Of a stretch of 7,915 bases of DNA, positions 7,603 through 7,915 are shown piece after piece. Made by a program: the position numbers and the translations under genes. Source of the DNA: Christensenella sp. UBA5489 (GTDB taxonomy: Bacteria; Bacillota; Clostridia; Christensenellales; UBA1242); contig DIPL01000021.1 in NCBI GenBank assembly GCA_002424095.1, positions 2,226 to 10,140 of the forward strand. The letters run 5' to 3'. The notes beneath the pieces are model-generated. The model saw nothing but the letters and a program-made list of their open reading frames with translations. It searched no databases and was not told the origin of the DNA. Numbering within the stretch: the stretch's first letter is position 1; each line of letters opens with the position of its first letter.

Positions 7603-7915
7603 TTAGTTGTTTGTAAAATTAAATCGGTATTTTTCACCAAAATAAGATATATATATTTTTTTATTTAAAAAAAGTTTATGAAAAAAAGAATCGTCGAGCA
7701 AATTTTCGACAAGGGTTCGCAATTTTAATACCGAAAAATTTTTATCATACTTATTAACATTAAAAAACTGTGCCTCCAACGGAAAATATTCAAAATTAAA
7801 GGCTCTGTCGTTCGCAAATTGATTTCCCCCAAAACTTATATATTTATTTATGCTATGAAAATTGAAATATAGATGTTTAATTTCATATGGAAGTGGCGTA
7901 TCTTCTTCAATCCCA
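7603..7915 (-). CDS. 3' end of an unrecognised gene, cut by the window edge
   Basis: An open frame enters from the window edge (first whole codon at 7914-7912) and runs 103 codons to TAA at 7605-7603. I do not recognise the product. The visible part is soluble-looking and rich in Phe, Tyr and Asn. Segments include IKHLYFNFHS near the edge, EYFPLEAQFF in the middle, LKLRTLVENLLDD as a likely amphipathic helix, and KKIYISYFGEKYRF near the C-terminus, which looks like paired beta strands. The other two minus frames contain stops in the same stretch, and the composition resembles the neighbouring genes, which supports real coding. It ends 41 bp before the DUF4132-like gene in the same direction, so the two could be co-transcribed and functionally linked. 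The start and full length lie outside the window. Confidence 0.65.
   Translation of the reverse strand, partial: GIEEDTPLPYEIKHLYFNFHSINKYISFGGNQFANDRAFNFEYFPLEAQFFNVNKYDKNFSVLKLRTLVENLLDDSFFHKLFLNKKIYISYFGEKYRFNFTNN

Noticed and set aside
1..7915. Mollicute-type genetic code suggested by the extreme AT content
   Set aside because: Tryptophan is encoded by TGG, and TGA serves as the stop of three intact genes (M28 peptidase, membrane protein, holA).

Overview
This is a strongly AT-rich window in which every convincing gene lies on the minus strand. In transcription order, from high to low coordinates, it holds: the 3' end of an unrecognised gene (7915-7603), a large DUF4132-like protein, the DNA-uptake channel gene comEC, the DNA polymerase III delta subunit gene holA, a small multi-pass membrane protein, and a membrane-anchored M28-type zinc peptidase. 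The comEC-holA pair, AT-rich codon use, TTG start codons with AGGAG-type ribosome binding sites, and short co-directional spacers fit a low-GC Firmicute, probably an uncultured clostridial lineage; this is inference. Tryptophan is written TGG and three genes end in TGA, so the standard bacterial code applies and a mollicute-type code is excluded.

Upstream part (7915-5126): the partial gene ends 41 bp before the 811-residue DUF4132-like gene. That protein is mostly alpha-helical, with helical repeats leading into a C-terminal core that carries the IGIIHPLD and LVFGEY motifs. A possible extended -10 box sits 6 nt before its ATG and there is no Shine-Dalgarno sequence, so transcription could begin at or very near the start codon.

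Middle part (5102-1943): ComEC is full length with its OB-fold and channel domains, but the C-terminal metallo-beta-lactamase-like domain has lost the usual metal-ligand motifs. HolA is intact and starts with TTG behind a strong ribosome binding site.

Downstream part (1881-27): an unidentified membrane protein of about five helices and an M28 peptidase with all five expected zinc-ligand/catalytic positions and a membrane helix at each end. The spacers (41, 23, 55, 61 and 61 bp) contain no clear terminator hairpins, so read-through of the whole block is plausible. The genes do not form one obvious pathway: DNA uptake and replication functions sit between a protein of unknown role and an envelope peptidase. 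I see no CRISPR array, RNA gene, insertion sequence or attachment site. No stretch longer than 61 bp lacks a gene.
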